Positions 56,583-56,708 of a DNA stretch of 56,708 nucleotides are shown here, piece by piece; within the stretch, counting starts at the first letter, position 1, and the number at the start of each line of letters is the position of its first letter. The notes under the pieces were generated by a model that was not told where the DNA came from, searched no databases, and saw only the letters and a list, made by a program, of their open reading frames with translations. Source of the stretch: Gammaproteobacteria bacterium (GTDB lineage Bacteria; Pseudomonadota; Gammaproteobacteria; Pseudomonadales; Porticoccaceae); assembly GCA_016191205.1 (NCBI GenBank), contig JACPPB010000051.1, forward strand, positions 1 through 56,708. Reading direction: 5' to 3'. Position numbers and translations under genes: made by a program.

Positions 56583-56708
56583 ACCATCGAATTTGCAAGG
56601 TGACGGGCGCCCCTGAAGCCCGTTAGGATTGACCTTGGCGGGGGTGTGGCTCATGGGGTCGGTGGCCGGGTTTTCCCGGCTCGCTCGAACCTGAAATGCC
56701 GCCCCCGC

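Overview
The window is chromosomal DNA from a high-GC (by eye around 65%) gammaproteobacterium. The evidence is gene content and order: lptD-surA-pdxA next to amgK-murU, the blocks miaB-ybeZ-ybeY-corC-lnt-leuS-lptE-holA and proA-nadD-rsfS-rlmH-mrdA-mrdB-mltB-rlpA-dacA-ybeD-lipB-lipA, and birA-coaX-SPOR. These arrangements are best known from pseudomonads and their relatives. The species cannot be named from the sequence. I see no tRNA, rRNA, CRISPR array, insertion sequence or phage gene. Coding density is very high and many neighbours overlap by 4 to 30 bp.

Layout. 1-4340 (minus): lptD-surA-pdxA, outer-membrane assembly plus pyridoxal phosphate synthesis; pdxA runs off the edge. 4447-7523 (plus): amgK-murU (cell-wall sugar recycling) and an aromatic amino acid aminotransferase. 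7668-9206 (minus): acyl-CoA synthetase, facing the aminotransferase across a shared terminator. 9387-10552 (plus): a VanZ-like membrane protein overlapping a DUF815 ATPase. 10553-20077 (minus): miaB to holA, covering tRNA modification, rRNA maturation, lipoprotein acylation, LPS export, leucyl-tRNA synthetase and DNA polymerase III delta. 20206-24390: small single genes on both strands (DUF1820, a small exported protein, MOSC, GFA, hydrolase, MAPEG, Lon N-domain, MaoC). 24529-35785 (plus): a long run from proA through the rod-shape genes mrdA-mrdB-mltB-rlpA-dacA to lipB-lipA. 35878-38325: a Lon-family ATPase-protease. 38330-41442 (minus): nitroreductase, rpiA, ubiD, with a probable toxin-gene remnant between rpiA and ubiD. 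41585-46103 (plus): aldo/keto reductase, TauE-like permease, birA, coaX and a broken SPOR gene. 46343-48279: cold-shock protein and prfC. 48361-53920: D-aminoacylase-like amidohydrolase, VOC protein, glutaryl-CoA dehydrogenase, alanine racemase and an FtsN-like SPOR protein. 53996-56368: LuxR-type response regulator, PilZ protein and a large secreted DNRLRE protein, followed by hairpins and a short tandem repeat.

Most genes are conserved housekeeping genes and I found no clear new multi-gene system. The observations most worth checking are two broken envelope genes (dacA with a frameshift in a CG repeat; the SPOR gene with an in-frame TAG), the BrnT-like remnant between rpiA and ubiD, perfect palindromes beside the VOC gene and after the DNRLRE gene, and the VanZ-DUF815 pair.
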